Of a DNA stretch of 64,000 bases, positions 59,838-64,000 are shown piece by piece. This stretch comes from Irpex lacteus (lineage: Eukaryota; Basidiomycota; Agaricomycetes; Polyporales; Irpicaceae): positions 1,054,001 through 1,118,000 of the forward strand of contig MQVO02000008.1 of assembly GCA_001986395.2 (NCBI GenBank), in the 5' to 3' direction. The notes below the pieces were generated by a model, which had not been told where the DNA came from, did no database searches, and saw only the letters and a program-made list of their open reading frames with translations. The position numbers and the translations under genes were made by a program. Positions within the stretch are counted from its first letter, which is position 1. Each line of letters starts with the position of its first letter.

Positions 59838-62800
59838 AGGCAAAGGAGTGGAGTAGTGAGATGAAGGTGAGCAGCAGCCGCAGTCTCAGAGATGTTGGGG
59901 AGACGCTTTTAGGTATCTTTACGGGGAGGTCATGGGTGCAGGGTGCGCGAGTTGGGCGGACGAAGGACTGCTGTTGCGAATGATACTCGTTGGAATAGTA
60001 ACATAGACGTGATCTAAGTATTGGCAGTGTGCAACCCTACACCGTCGGCGAATGTATGTGAGAAATAACAGGAAATAACCGGGCCCGGGCGAACACATGT
60101 ACGCCACAAAGATTGCGCTCGCCCGGTATCTTGGAGAAAGAAAGGTTCACTAAGATGCAGGGTGAACCCGATAGATTCGGTAGCAACCAAAAACTCACCC
60201 TGCTTCTGGGATAATCAGCGGACTTTGACGGCGCCTGTAGGCTCACTTGACTGATGGCTTCTGCGTATTTATCGCGACGACTGGCAGGTTCAGTAGAGGG
60301 TCGTTGCACAACTGACGTCCCTGCCCAGCCAAAAAAAAATTAAGTACGCCGACGTTTTCACCACGGTGTAGAATTTATGTACGACCTGCAGATGATTGCA
60401 TTGCTCCTTCACTGTGCGTAGATTAGGACGTGAAGCTGTGCACAAATTGCTAGTGCATAACATCAGGGACTCGGGAGTCAAAAGGACGCACTCATAGGCA
60501 GAGAAGTCGTTGACACGTGGTATCGGAGTCAATACTGCATCGCCCTCCAAGCTAGAAGCAGTATGTTGATTGTTTGAATTCAGTCTAAATGCGCGAGAAG
60601 CCTACATGGCATGCTCAGGGTGAGACGCAATAATGGGATCACATTGAATTCCACGTGCCTGTATGTTTCAATTCCCTATGTCGGTCCGTCTCCACCTCTA
60701 TGCTGCAGGTGAATGAGCTTCACGTCGCCGGACCCGGCGAAAAGTGTCCTGTTCTGCTCGAGGAGCTTTCACCTATTACAATAGCCTTCGATAGGCAAAT
60801 CTACTTGATCCATTAAACACAGCGATTGCCGTGCGATAATTTAATGGGGGAGTTGACCGTCGTTGAGAGACAACTTGCGGTTGACATCAAAACATCGTCA
60901 TTGGCGGCCATCAGCGCATGTCCCCCCTCTCGGCGATTGACGGCACCAAGTCGAACGCCACAACGTTGGCGCTTATATTCCAGTATACTGCCACGAACAC
61001 CGGCAAAATTGTTCCAAAGACCTCAGAGGATGTACACGAAATATGCTCACCACAATTATCGTATGTTCTCAGAGTTCATTCACCCACGAAATCGACCGAC
61101 TTCTTCCGCCGCCCGATGTTCTTCTGAGTGGTTGTAGAGTGTATATAGATCGGGGATTATCTGTTCAATTCAATACAGGCTGGCCGGTAAGATCACCGAA
61201 GTTGTGCCTGATTGAATTACTTTGGAAGGTCACTTACGGCATTACCACAAACGTATCAAGTGCGCCCAGGGGCACCAAGAGAGCTGAGAGACGTTGTTGC
61301 CGACTCGCGGCACGAAACATAGACACCACGTCTTCAACGCACTGACCTTCGCCGCTGCTCTCGGAAAGTTAATGATGAAGACGGAAAAGGCCCGAAGGCT
61401 AGACAAACATGGTGGTCTTGACCGCCTGGGAAGCGTGAGCGGGCACAACATGTGCCACACTTCTTGAATACGCTGGCAGCTGGCTATAAGATGGGGGTCA
61501 TTCAAAGAGCATGTTTGGGGAATCTGTATCAAAGGCAGATCATACCATTCTGAGTGACCCAGAGAACCGTTCATCCTCTGTTCCTCACGAGGAACGCGCT
61601 CAACCTGCCTTCTCTTGCCAGGAATCGGATGACCCATACTTATCGATCTACGGATTACCGCGGTCGCACGATGCCAAGAACGACTCTTGCTATAGTCCAT
61701 TATAGAAACCGTAGCTTCCTTTGTGCGGTACTCTTTCTCACCCCTGTTGATTCAGACGTGGCCATTGATCAGTTCATAACAATGACAGATCAGTATTTTG
61801 AACGAGCGTACAACTCAGCAGGGTCTGCAGGTACGTATGGAAGCTGGTTTTCCATGCCTCTCACGGTTGACAGCACCAGTTCTGTGCGGCTGTTCCAGTG
61901 AAGTCGTCGGAGGGGCATGGGGGAGTTGAGCGCAATGAGCATTGAGTATACATACCATTCGGGTAGGTAGCAGGCTATAACAACATTCATAAGAAAGTAA
62001 GAATCGCTCAAAAAACGTACCTATGCACAGATCATGGTTCTTAGTAGCAACACTACAACGATACACGGTCGCTCGCTCATGGAGGTTGGCCAGGCAAGTT
62101 CCCGACTGCGCCTACGCGGAATCCGGAGTTCAGGCACGCAGTCTACGTACCATCGTGGGAAGTGTGAACATCCTACTACGTACGAGTACGAAGAATGATT
62201 AATTTCGGAAAGATCGCAGTTCAATTCGGAAGATGCACTCACCTGGAGTGCTGCATCCCTTCTGCGACTCGAGTTTTCGTGCCTTTGTCAACAATGGCAT
62301 CGGTGAGAAATCCAGGAACACCGTCACAAGCCCGATTTACTTCCTGTAAAGAGGTTATACTCAGACTATCAGCGGGCTTCAAGTAAGTAATCATAAGTTC
62401 TGTGGTTTGACATGGTGGTGGTGGTGGTGCAACTGGGAAGAGCACTCCAAAGCACTCCCTATCATCACATCCCGATCCGAGATTACAAATTGCACTCACA
62501 TCCATAAACGGCAAACTAGGTTGAACAGGTCTGTCGCATATCTCTGGAGCACAGGTACACTGACGCGGAGGGTAAAGCGGCAGACATAAACGTTTAAAAA
62601 CTGAAATGCTTGGTTACATGCGTTTAACACGCTACAACATAAGGTACAGTACATTCTACTTACAGAAGCAACTAAATGATACAATCGACGGGGAGATGCG
62701 GCTGAGGGTTGCGATGCGATGCGAGAGTTGTGCGACAGCAGGGAGGGGTTGAAAAACAGCTTTATACAGAGCGAGCGAAAGCAGTAGGAGTGCGAGAGAG

Positions 62801-63158
62801 TGAAAGAGTGAGAGCAAAGCGATAGCCGATGAGTAATAGAGATACAGCGATACGACGAAGGAGGCGACGGCGAGAGTCCGAGACGGTGAGTCGAAAGGCG
62901 AGAGCAGAAGTACATGCGAGCGAGTCAGAAAGTCCGTTGCGAGTGCCAGGTTAGTGTACACCGTGAGTCAGAAAGGGATCTTGCGTTTAATCTTGAAGCG
63001 TCGTCGTTTAAAGCTTGTTAGGCGAGTTTGATACAGTTGAGTCAGTTCTTCTTCCGGTAATTATTGCTGCAATGAGTCTTCTCTATCTTGGGTTTGATAA
63101 TGCGATACAGCCCGTTGGAAATCCGAGAGTGCGTGTTGGTTAATACTTGAATAACTTA
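59838..63158. other. Unresolved stretch, possible decayed genes
   Basis: I cannot build a gene here. On the minus strand two exon-like pieces occur: one near 62,225-62,340 (EVNRACDGVPGFLTDA, bounded by a TTTACAG acceptor and a GTGAGT donor) and one near 61,240-61,345 (SMFRAASRQQRLSALLVPLG, with a GTAAGT donor). A frame near 62,560-62,590 reads VCRFTLRVSV, faintly like the DUF6533 tail exon. A short GGT repeat lies at 62,413-62,428 and a GAGAG-rich tract at about 62,770-62,900. Confidence 0.35.
62413..62428. repeat. GGT microsatellite
   Basis: Five successive GGT units are visible. Confidence 0.6.
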
Positions 63159-64000
63159 TTAAGTTTCGTCAGTTTGCTGGTTCTTGTTGTCTTCGGCAGC
63201 AGCCAGTGCTGCCCTATAGTCTGCGTCATCCACAAAGACGTCCTTTTCACCGGGAATGGTCGAGCGTTGATGGCAGGTGGCAGCATGCTTCCACCAGAAA
63301 ATCTCCTTCACCTAGCCGACGAAAACATATCAGCAAAGTAAACAAAGAGACCAGCACAAACGACGTCAATGCCAGAGCTTACCTTTACCTCAACATCCTT
63401 CACACCTTCCACCGGCACCCACTTGTTGCATTTATGGCACTTGCCCTGTTCGATCCGGGATCGCTCTTGTTTAGACTTGAAGGCAGGCTTCGAGTGTGTG
63501 ACATGGACCGAATGCATGAATGCAACGGGCGGGGAGAAGGGGAGTCCGGTGGAAGGAGAGATACCTGTACGAGTAACGTTCAGCGATAAGGAGCCGTGAC
63601 GTATAAGGCAGAGCTTACCGTGGTAGTACTGCATGTGGTAGCTTCGTAGAGAGACGGGTTAGCACTAGGAAACCATAGAGGGAGGGACGAACAATACTCT
63701 GAGGTGAAACGGTCAGTCCTACGAAAACGACGCTAAGGGAAGAGCAACATACTACTTGAACGCACTAAACTTCATCGACAACCACACTTTCTTCCCCTCA
63801 CCACCCCGCGAATGCGGTTCAGCACAGAGAGGACACAACCCGACCTACGACACCGCTGTCAGCCATTTTCCAGCCACCAGACCGGTAACATACCTTCGTC
63901 GTGCCGCGTCCCTTCACCCATCTCGGCGTATACAAGTCCATCGCAGAACGAGGTGAGTTCTTGACAGCGCCAGGAAGAGCAGAGGAGCTGAGTAAAGTAA
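63159..64000 (-). CDS. Rua1-type C-terminal zinc domain protein, 5' part outside window
   Basis: The minus-strand exons read SPRSAMDLYTPRWVKGRGTT, then (after GTCGTAG) VGLCPLCAEPHSRGGEGKKV and WLSMKFSAF, then NYHMQYYHG, then GISPSTGLPFSPPVAF with KCHKCNKWVPVEGVKDVEVK, then VKEIFWWKHAATCH and an acidic tail ending at a TAA at 63,159-63,161. This is the domain named after the C-terminus of Rua1, the Ustilago regulator of glycolipid genes. The paired CxxC and HxxxxH/CH residues suggest two zinc sites. The frame stays open from the first in-window ATG (63,941) to the right edge, so the N-terminal part is probably missing. Four introns of about 45-110 bp are inferred and keep phase. A DNA-binding or regulatory role in the nucleus is inferred from the family. 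Confidence 0.72.

Noticed and set aside
61242..61700. 152-codon minus-strand frame
   Set aside because: Its 3' part competes with a better exon in another frame that ends at a GTAAGT donor; no domain recognised.
1..64000. CRISPR arrays, rRNA and tRNA genes
   Set aside because: No regularly spaced short repeats and no rRNA or tRNA-like stretches were seen on reading; a covariance-model scan would be needed to exclude tRNAs fully.

Overview
The window reads as a gene-poor to moderately dense piece of a filamentous basidiomycete (Agaricomycete) chromosome. The evidence is many short introns (about 45-60 bp, GT-AG with some GC-AG), fungal TATA boxes, and protein families I know mainly from Agaricomycetes (DUF6533 seven-helix proteins, DUF6589 proteins, a Rua1-type zinc domain, MYND-finger proteins). 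No rRNA, tRNA, CRISPR or prokaryotic feature was seen.

Positions 1-36,000 hold an array of ten DUF6533 family genes. Copy 1 is on the + strand. Copies 2-10 are all on the - strand, at about 2.7-4.3, 5.8-7.6, 10.7-12.4, 13.2-15.0, 17.8-19.6, 22.5-24.3, 25.2-26.9, 30.4-32.1 and 34.2-35.9 kb. All share one exon plan: a tiny ELQ(Q/E)E exon, a LIGxYI exon, the DUF6533 core with an EVDVIWRRKW-like signature, further membrane exons, and a C-terminal CRFILNLRQ...RFVGNMGxSLQ exon followed by an acidic tail. The gaps between copies carry a separate, decayed dispersed repeat (four copies) that seems to have been duplicated with the genes.

Positions 37-42.5 kb hold ordinary single genes: a PTC7-like mitochondrial PP2C phosphatase (37,247-39,592) and a MYND-finger protein (41,168-42,480). 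A second MYND paralogue lies at 52,437-53,802. Between the two is a nest of mobile DNA. It contains a 1,249-bp fold-back element with CACTA-type ends and a CCT target duplication, a 33-bp inverted repeat around that element, and a 6,149-bp element (44,950-51,098).

The large element is the most interesting object in the window. It has 250-bp terminal inverted repeats and a 9-bp direct repeat (GCCTTCAAC) at both outer borders. It carries exactly two convergent multi-exon genes: a RecQ-like DEAH helicase with a C-terminal zinc knuckle, and a DUF6589 protein. Their last exons overlap in antisense. I propose that it is a DNA transposon whose DUF6589 protein acts as transposase and whose helicase is a partner; this is inference.

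Positions 54-64 kb hold an anion:cation symporter-type MFS transporter (-), an outlying DUF6533 gene (-) whose last exon is interrupted by a 622-bp CACTG-ended miniature element with a CGG target duplication, an unresolved 3-kb stretch, and the C-terminal part of a Rua1-like regulator (-) that runs off the right edge.

Gene models were spliced by eye from reading frames and splice consensus. Core exons are well supported; first and last exons of several genes are less certain, as stated in each entry.
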